DNA of 64,000 bases from JAHIKV01 sp965195225 (GCA_965195225.1 CBDAFL010000082.1:1-64000), one strand, 5' to 3'; counted from the first letter of the stretch, positions 45,109-53,958 are shown. Notes: generated by a model from the sequence alone, not told the origin. Numbers and translations are program-made.

Positions 45109-47276
45109 TTATGGACATGGTGTTTTATAGGTAGAATCGAGAGCCCAAGTTAAAACCGTTGGAGCCCTACGGACAACAACTGAAACATATTTGTTTCTCG
45201 TAAAGCATGGGATTCGCATACAAAGCCAATCTCGGTTACACCATGCCGGATAAGTTGGTGGAGGGGTAGTTGCCCCCGACGGAACATACCGGCATTGCCC
45301 TTGGGCGTATTCATAAGCAGTTTGAGGAAATCTAATTGGTAGATGGGGGGGAAACCCTGCCACTGCGTTACATGTACAGAGATACATGCCTAGAGGATCA
45401 ACTGACTCAGTTGGTCTATTGCGCACATAGCGGTACGGGTTATCGTCATCCCAAATTGGATCTTTGCGGTCCCAGCGGCCGAGGTGGGGGCGGAGAATGC
45501 GCTCGCGGACATGATACCACTGAACATTGCCGTCCCAGCGGTAGCCGCAGAAGAGGGTTTCCCAGGAATAGCTGGAGGTCTCACTGGGAGAGCCAAAAGT
45601 CTCACTTAAGAATTTTGGCTTGCCGTAGGCATCGTAACGGTAACGCTCTTGAATTGCGCCAGACGTGTTGGCGATTGCTACCACGTTCCAGTTCGGGTCT
45701 TGGAGGACGTAGAGGCGCTCTTCCAAGCCGGAGGCGGTCTTGCCGTAGTTGCCGGTGGCCGGGTTGGTGTCCGTGTCGCGGTCGCGGAGGATCAAGTCGT
45801 CCACGTAACGCAAGCCCCAGACGAATTGACGCTCGGGGTATAACGACTCGGGGGCGGAGGCCGAGCCGCTACTGCCGTAATTTTGCTGTACGCGCTCTTC
45901 GAGTACTTGCCACTGGTCGCTGTAGTAATAGTGCCGCATCTCGGTCAAGGAACCGCCGGCGTCGTACGTCTCTTTTATGACTCGGCGGTTCAGGCCGTCG
46001 TAGTCGTAGCCGGCAACCAAATACGTCTCCGTGGCGTCGTAAACCGTTACGAGACGGTTCCAAGCGTCGTACTCCAGATGATAGTGCGAGTTCCAGTTGT
46101 CGGGTTTCGGCGCGCGGACCATGTTGCCGACCCGGTCGTGAAAAATGTTGTCGGAACTCGTCGCGATCTCCTCAAGTTCGTTGGCCGCGTTGTGAGTCCG
46201 GTTTTGGTCCAAGTCCCAATCGCCGTCGCCGTCGTCGTCTTGCTTGAAGTTGCCCCAGTTGCCCAGCGGGTCAAGCGTCCACTGCTCGGCGAAGGTTTTG
46301 GAGTCGGCGACTAGGCCGTCCTCGTTGGCGTTCAACTGCCCGCGCTGGAGGGCGGCCAACTGGTACATGCCGTCGTAGGTGTAGCGTTCGTCCAGATAGA
46401 CCGGTGTGCCTTGCGACTTCGCAACCGCGTCCTCTCGCCACAGACGATTGCTCGCACGGTCGTAGCCGTGCTTGATCCGTACCGCGTCGCTGCTGGCCCC
46501 ATAGTCTCGCCACAACAAGTCCACCACCCGGCCAAAACGGTCGAGGCCGTCGTATGGATCGTTGCCCGAGCCGTAGGCAAGGTTGTAACGCAAGTCCGGC
46601 TGTGAGTAATCGACCTTCACGATCTGCCCAGCCCCAAGATAAGTGTACTCGGCCAGCCGAGTGCCGCCAGCGTCAACATCCGAAAGGTAACTTAAGCGGC
46701 TGAGGTTGTTATCGTTGCCGGTGCTGTACTCGTGATGCAGAACGCGGTCGTTGGGATAAGTGATCGCGGTCAGCCGTGCGTGGTTCGCCGCGCCGTTGGC
46801 GTGGGCGTATTGGACCTGCAACGTGTCTTGGTTCACGGCGTCGTCATGCTCTTGATGATCGGCGATGAGATTGCCGAAGTCGTCGTAGACCAACTCAACT
46901 TCGTTGACGACGTACAAGGCGCCGCCATTAACATTGCTGTAGTTGGTCACCCGTTCGACCATGCCGCGCACCTCGTATCCGCGTTCGATCCGCAACACGC
47001 CGCCATCGACATTGAACGTGTTGGGATCAGGCAACGTCACTTTGTCCACCGTCCGCCGGCCCAGCAGGTCGTACTCGAACTGGTGGATCGTGCCGTTCTG
47101 GTCCTTCGTCTCTTTCACCTCGCTTTGGCAATTATACTTATGTTCGACCCTATCGTACAGAGTATCCACCCCATCTCCAAGAGAAGTAGTATCATCGGAA
47201 TCTGGGTAAATCACCCCCCGCAGCAGACGGGTGTCGGCGATGTCACTCTCCGTCAAAGTCGTACCATATATATATT
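45109..47276 (-). pseudogene. RHS repeat protein, cassette 3, with Cys-rich tip, 5' end cut off by an IS element
   Basis: About 720 codons. The frame reads QYIYGTTLTESDIADTRLLR right up to the IS boundary at 47282, matching YIYGTSVGG in cassette 2, so the gene has lost its start; a TTG at 47256 is the first possible start left. The core is close to cassette 2, with closing motif LGRWDRKDPIWDDDNPYRYV and DPLG. The tip of about 95 residues has nine cysteines (CTCN, CRY, WCNRDWLC, IPC) and no known motif. The sequence beyond the IS is not RHS, so the 5' part is deleted rather than merely split. Confidence 0.75.
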
Positions 47277-47281
47277 GTCAG

Positions 47282-48591
47282 TAGTGTCCGAACGTTTTGT
47301 TGAGATGTCTGTGTAACTAATTGCTATTCAACGAGTTGCAAAAGAAAATGACCTGCTACGATTTGAAATCGAAAATGCGATTTCTACCTCTGACGGGGAT
47401 CGGTGCAGGCTATGCACGAAGGCAAATTCGTTTTCTCGCAACTCATGGAGTTCATTCCTTGGCGGCGCTTTCAAACGTGCGTCAACCGCTACGGCGGCGA
47501 CTACAAAGTCGGCACGTACAAATGTGTCGAACAATTTCGGGTCATGGCCTTTGCCCAATTGACCTATCGCCACAGTCTGCGCGAAGTCGAGGCGTGTTTG
47601 CGCGTGGTGAAGTCCAAACTTTACCACATGGGCATTCACAGTTCGATCTCCCACAGCAATCTCGCTCATGCCAATCACCAACGCGACTGGCGCATCTACG
47701 CCGACTTCGCTCAGATCCTCATCCAACGTGCCAAACAACTCTATCTGGGCGACGACCTCGGTCTCGACCTCGACGCCACGGTCTACGCCTTGGACGCCAC
47801 CACCATCGACCTGTGTCTTTCGCTGTTTCCCTGGGCGAAGTTTCGGCGAACCAAAGGTGCGGTCAAACTGCATACGCTGCTGAATCTCCAGGGCGACATT
47901 CCCGAATTCATCCTGATTTCCGACGGAAAACTGCACGATGTCAACGTTTTGGACCATCTTATGCCCGTGCCCGGCGCCTACTACGTCATGGATCGTGGCT
48001 ATCTCGACTTCGAACGGCTCTACGTCCTCCATCAGGCAAAATCGTTTTTTGTTACCCGCTCCAAACGCAATTTCAATTTCAGCCGTCGCTATTCGCACGT
48101 AGTCGACAAATCGACCGGCGTTCAATGCGATCAAACGGTCGTTTTGGAAACCTACTACTCGGCTCGGGGTTACCCGGAACCGTTGCGTCGCATTCGCTAC
48201 TACGATGCCGAACGCGACAAACGCTTAGTGTTTCTGACCAACGATTTCTCCTTGCCGGCGACCGCGATTGCCTTGCTGTACAAGTCGCGTTGGCGTATCG
48301 AGTTGTTTTTCAAGTGGATCAAGCAACACCTACGGATCAAGGTTTTTTACGGAACCAGCGCGAACGCCGTCAAATCGCAAATCTGGATCGCCGTGGCAAC
48401 CTATCTGCTTGTGGCGATCGTCAAAAAGGAACTCGGCCTCCGCTTGCCGCTTTACACAATTCTACAGATTTTGAGCCTCATCCAATTTGAGAAAACACCT
48501 TTAATCCAGGCACTCTCATGCGAATCCTACAAAATCCGACAACCCCATTGCCCTAACCAGTTGCTACTATTCGAGTAACGTTCGGACACTA
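47282..48591 (+). mobile_element. IS4-type insertion sequence with 15-bp terminal inverted repeats
   Basis: Perfect terminal repeats: tagtgtccgaacgtt at 47282-47296 and its reverse complement at 48577-48591. Total 1310 bases with one transposase gene whose stop overlaps the right repeat. I see no target-site duplication, consistent with a rearranged left or right flank. Confidence 0.88.
47412..48578 (+). CDS. IS4 family transposase (DDE)
   Basis: 388 aa from ATG at 47412; a GTG three codons earlier is possible. The N-terminal domain (FSQLMEFIPWRRFQTCVNRY) is typical of IS4-like transposases. The catalytic triad is visible: ALDATTIDLC (Asp), YYVMDRGYLDF (Asp) and YKSRWRIELFFKWIKQHLRI (Glu, the YREK-type motif). 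The frame is intact, so the element may be active. It cuts the RHS gene on its left. Confidence 0.92.
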   Translation: MHEGKFVFSQLMEFIPWRRFQTCVNRYGGDYKVGTYKCVEQFRVMAFAQLTYRHSLREVEACLRVVKSKLYHMGIHSSISHSNLAHANHQRDWRIYADFAQILIQRAKQLYLGDDLGLDLDATVYALDATTIDLCLSLFPWAKFRRTKGAVKLHTLLNLQGDIPEFILISDGKLHDVNVLDHLMPVPGAYYVMDRGYLDFERLYVLHQAKSFFVTRSKRNFNFSRRYSHVVDKSTGVQCDQTVVLETYYSARGYPEPLRRIRYYDAERDKRLVFLTNDFSLPATAIALLYKSRWRIELFFKWIKQHLRIKVFYGTSANAVKSQIWIAVATYLLVAIVKKELGLRLPLYTILQILSLIQFEKTPLIQALSCESYKIRQPHCPNQLLLFE

Positions 48592-48604
48592 ATGGTTATG
48601 GGCA

Positions 48605-48653
48605 CAAAAAAAGGGCCTGTCACCGGGACGGATCGTCCCGGTGACAGGCCCTT
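48605..48653 (-). terminator. Strong intrinsic terminator for the minus-strand operon
   Basis: A 20-bp perfect stem, 48611-48630 with 48634-48653 (aagggcctgtcaccgggacg and its complement), has a 3-base loop. On the minus strand it is followed by seven T (aaaaaaa at 48606-48612). It lies 148 bases after the last gene of the 53621-48801 operon. Confidence 0.85.
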
Positions 48654-48735
48654 CTGGATACCCGACGCAAAGTCAGGCCCCGCAGATACCTTTAGTGCTT
48701 CGTCACTCTATCACTCGCAGTGTCCGGTTTCAAGA

Positions 48736-48762
48736 GAAGTTTTGGGCCAACTCTTCTTTCGC
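48736..48762 (+). repeat. Flanking repeat, left copy
   Basis: gaagttttgggccaactctt followed by ctttcgc. It is nearly identical to 53755-53781, and the two copies bracket the eight-gene operon in the same orientation. Confidence 0.6.
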
Positions 48763-48800
48763 GTCACGCCGCCAAGGAGGCCTGCCGGGCGATCTCGTCG

Positions 48801-49304
48801 TTAGTCGGACTGATCGGTTTGCACAGTGTCCCGCCGCCGGGTTCTTTCGGTGTAAATTACTGCCCCCATAAACGCCACTGCGAGTCCCAGGCCAATAGCG
48901 TCCGAGAGGCGGCTAAATTTTCTCTTGGAAATTTTTTTTGCGACCTTGACCGGCTCCGGTCGGGACTTGATCAGCAACGTGCCGTCTTGCCAAGGGCCGT
49001 TTTCCATGGCCCAGAACGGCGAGGGAAAAAGCCTGGCCTGAACGCGGTCGCCAGGACGGACTAAAGTCCATTGCGGGTCGGAACTAGGAAACAGGCATAT
49101 CCGCTCGCCATCAAGGCGAAGCTTTACCAGGCGACCCTTGGGCATAACTGAATTACTCCGCCCTTTCGGCTGAATGGCCATCACGGTCCCATTGCAGACC
49201 GTGGCCCCCCGTAGGCCACAAAGACGATTGGAACCTACCAGGAGTACGGTGAAAACAAATAGAACGCCAGCACTTACGAGACTCCATAGGACAATGCGTT
49301 TCAT
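48801..49304 (-). CDS. Membrane-anchored protein, paralogue of the gene upstream
   Basis: 167 aa. One membrane helix is near the N-terminus (LWSLVSAGVLFVFTVLLVG) and a second near the C-terminus (IGLGLAVAFMGAVIY). The middle is a small beta domain with SSDPQWTLVRPGDRVQARLF and NGPWQDGTLL. The same pattern (SSDQKW, RPKEWVRVRLY, GQWQNGTIL) occurs in the preceding gene, so the two are paralogues. It is the last gene of the operon and is followed by the terminator. No known family recognised. Confidence 0.7.
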   Translation of the reverse strand: MKRIVLWSLVSAGVLFVFTVLLVGSNRLCGLRGATVCNGTVMAIQPKGRSNSVMPKGRLVKLRLDGERICLFPSSDPQWTLVRPGDRVQARLFPSPFWAMENGPWQDGTLLIKSRPEPVKVAKKISKRKFSRLSDAIGLGLAVAFMGAVIYTERTRRRDTVQTDQSD

Positions 49305-49399
49305 GGCTCAATCTCCCTAAGGTTAAAGCTGCTATTACGTTTTGTGTTGTCGCCGCGTTCAGGCGAAGTTCCCGTGCGTTATATCCCCTTCAAGGCTTG

Positions 49400-49849
49400 T
49401 CATTTTCCCGCGGACGGCGCCTGCGGATCGGTCGCCAGCGGTGCTGCCGCATCTTGTTTGATGGGCGGGGCGTCCGTAGCGCCATCTTGCGGTTTCGGAG
49501 GAGGTGTAATTTGCGACAGTATGGTGCCGTTCTGCCATTGGCCTACCCGGCTGGACCAAAGCGGAGCGGGATAAAGGCGGACCCGGACCCATTCCTTAGG
49601 CCGGATCATGACCCATTTTTGATCCGAACTGGCGAAGATGTGGACCTCGCCGGTTGTACCGTGCAATTCAACCAGGAAGGATTTCGTGATCTTTTGTTTT
49701 TCGGTTTCCAACGGGCGGATATGGGTCACTTGCCCCTCGAATAGTTGAGACTGTGCTAGACCGTACATTCGCCCCGGTCCCAACAGAATCGCCGCCGACA
49801 CGCCTGCGGCCAGCGAGCAAAATGCCGACCATTTTACAAAACTTTTCAT
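49400..49849 (-). CDS. Membrane-anchored protein, paralogue of the gene downstream
   Basis: 149 aa. The N-terminal helix (FCSLAAGVSAAILLGPG) may be an anchor or signal peptide. The beta domain has FLVELHGTTGEVHIFASSDQ and VRVRLYPAPLWSSRVGQWQN, and the C-terminus is Pro/Ala rich. Its ATG overlaps the stop of the coiled-coil gene upstream (ATGA). Paralogous to the 167-aa protein that follows. Function unknown. Confidence 0.7.
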   Translation of the reverse strand: MKSFVKWSAFCSLAAGVSAAILLGPGRMYGLAQSQLFEGQVTHIRPLETEKQKITKSFLVELHGTTGEVHIFASSDQKWVMIRPKEWVRVRLYPAPLWSSRVGQWQNGTILSQITPPPKPQDGATDAPPIKQDAAAPLATDPQAPSAGK

Positions 49850-50421
49850 TTGTTCACCTTTTCGTCAACCGGTTCGTGGTCTATAACGATTTCGTCTTGC
49901 TGTATCTCATCCGAGGCGCGTACTTGAGCGCGATCCGCCTCGGCCGCTTCCATTGGCGGCAGACAGCGGGCAATTCCGTGGTGTTGAAGGGATTGTGGCA
50001 TGGACCGCAAGGTCCGTTCTGCTTCCACGGCCGCCTGCAACTCCAGAATCGCCGCCTGGGCCTGTTGGTAGCAGTCCACCGTGGGATCGTTGAGCGTCTT
50101 GTAGAACAGATCCTGTAGCATCAGCGTACGGTACTGCTGACGCAGGCCCGTCAGATGCTCCGACATTGTACGCTCCGACTCACTGAGCCGCTTGAGGTTT
50201 TCCTGGCACCACATTCGGGCTTCTTCGTCAAGGTTGTCTGATTGGTACTCATGTTCCAGCGCAAACCGCTGGTAAACGATACGGTTGAGGTTCTCGGTGG
50301 CTTCCCGCATCGTTCGCCGGGCTTTTTCCCGCGGCTCCTCCTCCAGAAACATGTTGCGAAGGGCCGCAAACAGCGTCTTCGCGCGACGATAGATTTGTGC
50401 CTTTTTCATCGGATTTGTCAC
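49846..50421 (-). CDS. Coiled-coil protein, operon member
   Basis: 191 aa (an ATG four codons later, at 50409, is an alternative). Almost entirely helical and charged: REKARRTMREATENLNRIVY, EENLKRL-type heptads and LELQAAVEAERTLRSM. No membrane helix or signal. It overlaps the next gene by 4 bases. Together with the neighbouring 184-aa coiled-coil protein it could form a cytoplasmic scaffold; inferred. Confidence 0.65.
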   Translation of the reverse strand: MTNPMKKAQIYRRAKTLFAALRNMFLEEEPREKARRTMREATENLNRIVYQRFALEHEYQSDNLDEEARMWCQENLKRLSESERTMSEHLTGLRQQYRTLMLQDLFYKTLNDPTVDCYQQAQAAILELQAAVEAERTLRSMPQSLQHHGIARCLPPMEAAEADRAQVRASDEIQQDEIVIDHEPVDEKVNK

Positions 50422-50464
50422 TCCGCGATTGGGTAAAGCGGGTCGATATGCATTCTGGGATCGG

Positions 50465-51019
50465 CTACTTCGCCGGAAGCAGCTTTCGAGTTCTCAGGCG
50501 GTTGGCTTCCAGGTGCCCGTCGAGTTGTTCGCTCAAGGCGTAGGCCTCCGCGCGGGTCTTCTTAATATGGTGGGCAATGTCGGAGCCGTCACTGGTCTTG
50601 CTGTTGCCCAGCATCTTCACCACCGACCGCTGCCCCTTGTTCATCCGCGTCATTTGGATGGCCGTGTCCAATTGGCCGAGGAGCTGGGGCAACGACTCCT
50701 TGTAAGTCTCGATCACTTCCGCAGCCTTGTTTTCCAAGTCCTCGATCTCCTTGAGCCGGGCGGTAAACTGCCTCTGCTCCGTCTCCAGGAGCACTTTGGC
50801 CTGGGGATCTTCCGACGCGGCGCTTAAGGCAATTTCGATCTCCGCCAGCCGCTCGATGATTTCGTTCTTGCCAGCCCGGCAGTATCCTGCCTGATAGTGA
50901 AGATCCTCCAGGTGATCGAAGGCCTCGCGCCGCAAGTTGGTCAGGTGCCACACCGGCGCCATGTGGAAGACGAGGTCGCCGGTGGTCCGCTTGACGCGGT
51001 TGATGATACTTTTGATCAT
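50465..51019 (-). CDS. Coiled-coil protein, operon member
   Basis: 184 aa, MIKSIINRVKRTTGDLVFHM. It has long helices with heptad-like spacing (RQFTARLKEIEDLENKAAEV, YKESLPQLLGQLDTAIQMTR) and a basic tail. There is some resemblance in composition to PspA-like membrane-associated coiled coils, but no diagnostic motif. It begins after a 1-base gap from the stop of the membrane protein upstream, so translation is probably coupled. Confidence 0.65.
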   Translation of the reverse strand: MIKSIINRVKRTTGDLVFHMAPVWHLTNLRREAFDHLEDLHYQAGYCRAGKNEIIERLAEIEIALSAASEDPQAKVLLETEQRQFTARLKEIEDLENKAAEVIETYKESLPQLLGQLDTAIQMTRMNKGQRSVVKMLGNSKTSDGSDIAHHIKKTRAEAYALSEQLDGHLEANRLRTRKLLPAK

Positions 51020-51020
51020 T

Positions 51021-51446
51021 TCACAATACTCCTCTTGAGATGTAGCCGATCACCATCAGCGCCATGATGACCTGGGTGACGGCCAAGGCCGTAGTCCAAC
51101 GGTAACGTTTGAGCCAGACGACACACGCGTCGGCGCAGCGATCACTTAAATGTTCATGATGGTGCTCGCCGAGCTTGTCCAGGAACCAGGCGGTAAACCG
51201 TTCCAGGTATGGTTCCACGATATGCCCCACGATGGTATTTTGAGGGCCCGAGAGGGCGTGTTCTCGCCCCTTTTGCAATAACCCACGGCTCTGACTCTTG
51301 ATATCAGTCAAGACAACGTCTCCCAACCCCCTGATGGACAAGGCAGCAACTATTCGAGCCAACGAGGGCAAGAGCCAATAGATCGCCAAACTCAGCAGGA
51401 AGGAGGTCACGCTATAAGCCAGGGTGCGGATAGCCCAGTCGTGCAT
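51021..51446 (-). CDS. Small protein with two membrane helices, operon member
   Basis: 141 aa. Helices at both ends (AYSVTSFLLSLAIYWLLPSL and TTALAVTQVIMALMVIGYIS) enclose a soluble loop of about 80 residues with His-rich LGEHHHEHLSDRC. Both termini are probably on the same side of the membrane. No family recognised. It is coupled to the coiled-coil gene after it. Confidence 0.65.
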   Translation of the reverse strand: MHDWAIRTLAYSVTSFLLSLAIYWLLPSLARIVAALSIRGLGDVVLTDIKSQSRGLLQKGREHALSGPQNTIVGHIVEPYLERFTAWFLDKLGEHHHEHLSDRCADACVVWLKRYRWTTALAVTQVIMALMVIGYISRGVL

Positions 51447-51494
51447 TGCCGTCTCTCCAATCTTTTATGCGCGTCGCCAACTTGGCGCCAATGG

Positions 51495-52187
51495 TTACGG
51501 GTCGGTCCAATTTTCTGATTGGTGGTGCGGACAAAGTGCTGGGTTTTGCCCCGTGTCCGTTGCCACCCAACTTACGCTTTCCGGAAATGACTCGGTATCA
51601 GAATAATGAAAGGCGATATTTTGCGGCGTGTCGTTGTTGTGACACCAGAAAGTGACGGTTATCCAGTTATCCTTAACCTTGATTTGGAAACGAGAGGAAG
51701 GCAATCGACTCTCTCCCGTCCTGCACATCGTGTCATTGAAATGATATATCAACGGCTCGTTTGGATTGATGATCCATTGGTCGTAGGCTTTGCCGCCACG
51801 ATCAAAATAAACGGATTGGACAAAGTGATGCCCCCACGGTCCATTTTGATCCTTTATGCCACCTTCTAGCGATTTGGGATTTACCGGGCCGCTGACTTCA
51901 TAATAGGTCCGGTCGCCATCAACCCACTTCCTTAGCATTGCCTTGCCGGGCATCTCCCCTTTGCTGCTCCGCCATGGGATCGAGATGACCTGTTTGTCTT
52001 CCGGCGTGAAATCGCCGGTGGCGGTCATATTGCCGGCAATCACATTGGCCACCGAGTCCGTCGCTGCGGCCGAGAACGTTAGCGGTTGCCATAAGGTTCG
52101 GCCCATTAGACCTATCATGCTGGGGACAAACAGCGCGCCGCCCAAAACGACCGTCGCCAGAATTGCATTGAACTTTTTGATCTTCAT
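51495..52187 (-). CDS. Membrane-anchored beta protein, paralogue of the gene upstream
   Basis: 230 aa from ATG at 52187, which overlaps the upstream stop (ATGA). The longer open frame upstream is a shadow. The N-terminal helix is ILATVVLGGALFVPSMIGL. The rest is beta-rich, with YYEVSGPVNPKSLEG, QSVYFDRGGKAYDQW and ITVTFWCHNND. These segments align by eye with YFQVRGPESPDADG, EAVYSAGASRKVEQY and VKLTLWTLERE in the gene before it. No known family. Confidence 0.7.
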   Translation of the reverse strand: MKIKKFNAILATVVLGGALFVPSMIGLMGRTLWQPLTFSAAATDSVANVIAGNMTATGDFTPEDKQVISIPWRSSKGEMPGKAMLRKWVDGDRTYYEVSGPVNPKSLEGGIKDQNGPWGHHFVQSVYFDRGGKAYDQWIINPNEPLIYHFNDTMCRTGESRLPSSRFQIKVKDNWITVTFWCHNNDTPQNIAFHYSDTESFPESVSWVATDTGQNPALCPHHQSENWTDP

Positions 52188-52795
52188 AACTGAGTCCTCG
52201 ACTCTTCTTGCCCGTCTTGTGTCGATGCCGGAAAACAAAAGGATATCGTCCCAATCTGGTCTTCTTCCCGGTAGCGGAAGAGCAGGCTCTCGGGCAGCTC
52301 CCGTTCGAGAGTCCAGAGGGTAAGCTTCACGTGGCCGGCTTCGCGGCGGATACGGTACCGTTCGCGCGACACGGCGCTGTAGGCGGTGGTCTGGCCGTTC
52401 AACTGCCAGAGTATCCTGGCTCGGTCGCGGGTATATTGCTCGACCTTGCGACTGGCACCTGCCGAATAAACGGCCTCGCAAAAGACAAACCCGTCTGCGT
52501 CGGGCGACTCGGGGCCACGCACCTGGAAATAAATGCGGCCCTTGCTCCGCCAACTGTTGGCGGTCACGCGGCCCATGACCGCTCCCTCGTGAGACTCGCA
52601 CTCCAATGGCAGGCGGTCCCCGGCGGGCACCCAGGCGTTTTCCCGTTGGGCCAGCAATTCGTCGGCCGCCGCATTGGTGAGATCGGGCCAGTGCCGCTGG
52701 ATCCGTTCTCTGATATTCCGACTAATCATGACGATTCCTATCCCTAGTGCTGAAAACAACAGCAACGTCAACACTGTCTTGCCGCGAACTTTCAC
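52184..52795 (-). CDS. Membrane-anchored beta protein, paralogue of the gene downstream
   Basis: 203 aa from GTG at 52795, chosen because GGAG precedes it and it leaves a 10-base gap to the upstream stop; an ATG at 52858 would overlap the aminoacyl-tRNA-synthetase-like gene by 53 bases. The N-terminal helix is VLTLLLFSALGIGIVMI, followed by a charged helix and a beta domain (ILWQLNGQTTAYSAV, VKLTLWTLERELPESLLFRY). It is paralogous to the 230-aa protein with which it overlaps by 4 bases. Function unknown. Confidence 0.65.
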   Translation of the reverse strand: MKVRGKTVLTLLLFSALGIGIVMISRNIRERIQRHWPDLTNAAADELLAQRENAWVPAGDRLPLECESHEGAVMGRVTANSWRSKGRIYFQVRGPESPDADGFVFCEAVYSAGASRKVEQYTRDRARILWQLNGQTTAYSAVSRERYRIRREAGHVKLTLWTLERELPESLLFRYREEDQIGTISFCFPASTQDGQEESRTQL

Positions 52796-52805
52796 GTCAA
52801 CTCCA

Positions 52806-53621
52806 TCAAACGACTGGTACGCCGTGCGGATCAATCTCGAAATGCGGAGCATCGGCAAATCGCGCGAAAAACCGCGACCGTCCCATCTTGTCTTTTGGGT
52901 CGCAAGTGTTCACCCATGGTTCGTCCAGCAACCACCGTAGGGCGGTCGTCCGATCCGGCGGCGGACCGGACTCGCCATTCAGGCGGATGCCTCGTCCAAC
53001 CAACACGCAAAACAACTCCTCTACCGACATGTGCGAAAGCACTTGTTGGATCGCGTACGCTCCGTAGTGCGACCCAATCTTCTCGCCGCTACGTCGGCGA
53101 ACGAACGGAATGTAGTCCAAGGCGGGAGTTTCCACGCCTAGTTTCTCGTAACACTCCTCATGGACTTCTTTGTGTACTTTGAGATCGTCCCCACGGATGA
53201 TGTGCGTAATGCCCAGATGCGCGTCCAGAGCGGCGTTGCGCAGGAAATAGCTGGCTGACAATCTCTTCTCGGGACGCCACTTCTCCAGGACTATTGATTT
53301 TAGCCGCGTATCCGATTGCGCGTCGCCAAGATACGCTTCTTCATTCCAGACGGTGCGGTCCGGCGGGACGCCCAGTTGCTCCATGTCGCGGACGATGTCT
53401 TCACCCACCCCTTTTACTCCTTCGAGAGAGCGCCCCATGCAAATCATATTGATCTCGTCCACGACGAGCACCAGTTCCACCGCTCGGCCGTGCTGTTCGA
53501 GGGCCTCGCCGATGGCTTGCATGACAAACAGCAGCCAGGCATGGCCCACGTGCAGCCCTACGCTTGGGGTCGGCATGAACTTGAAACGCACCGTCGGCAA
53601 CGCTGCATCGGTTCGAGGCAT
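52806..53621 (-). CDS. Stand-alone glutamyl-tRNA-synthetase-like class I domain
   Basis: 271 aa. The HIGH-type motif is LHVGHAWL (residues 23-30) after FKFMPTPSVG, the GluRS/GlnRS pattern. ITHIIRGDDLKVHKEV matches the IThViRGeD segment of the family. The KMSKS region reads GEKIGSHYG, where GluRS has a KLSKR-type motif, so one lysine expected to contact ATP is missing. There is no anticodon-binding domain. Length is similar to GluQ-RS. It heads an operon of membrane and coiled-coil proteins, so a role outside translation, such as activating an amino acid for another acceptor, is a possibility only. Confidence 0.75.
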   Translation of the reverse strand: MPRTDAALPTVRFKFMPTPSVGLHVGHAWLLFVMQAIGEALEQHGRAVELVLVVDEINMICMGRSLEGVKGVGEDIVRDMEQLGVPPDRTVWNEEAYLGDAQSDTRLKSIVLEKWRPEKRLSASYFLRNAALDAHLGITHIIRGDDLKVHKEVHEECYEKLGVETPALDYIPFVRRRSGEKIGSHYGAYAIQQVLSHMSVEELFCVLVGRGIRLNGESGPPPDRTTALRWLLDEPWVNTCDPKDKMGRSRFFARFADAPHFEIDPHGVPVV

Positions 53622-53958
53622 AGTCCGATCCTATCTTGGGAAACGGTCTCGTTGGTTGATGGCCGTCTGCACGGACCATCGTCACGGCAACGACCGGCCA
53701 CGCGGATTTTGCGAGACGCCATCCATGCTACAGATCGAAAACACAAATGCAATGGAAGTTTTTGGGCCAACTTTTTTTCGCCCGGGTCGGCTTGCCGCTC
53801 TATTTCTTGTTGAGCGGCGCCGCATACAAATTGGCCTAAAAACTGATATTGAAGATCGCTCCGACCGAAGTAGAATCGACCGGACAAGTCGGCGCGATTC
53901 AAAGGCGCCGGCCCGAGCTTCGTGTCTGCTTCACAAAAAAACATTCAGGAGCCATCCA
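53622..53958. other. Divergent intergenic region with flanking repeat
   Basis: 337 bases between the minus-strand operon and the plus-strand cluster. It should contain both promoters. It carries the right copy of the flanking repeat (53755-53781). No clear promoter consensus seen. Confidence 0.5.
53755..53781 (+). repeat. Flanking repeat, right copy
   Basis: gaagtttttgggccaacttt followed by ttttcgc, almost the same as 48736-48762. It can form a weak hairpin (aagtt ... aactt). Confidence 0.6.

Noticed and set aside
47321..48490. 389-codon plus-strand frame overlapping the transposase
   Set aside because: Same DNA in another frame; the 388-codon frame carries the DDE motifs.
52184..52858. Longer start at 52858 for the membrane protein
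   Set aside because: It would overlap the tRNA-synthetase-like gene by 53 bases; the GTG at 52795 with GGAG and a 10-base gap fits better.
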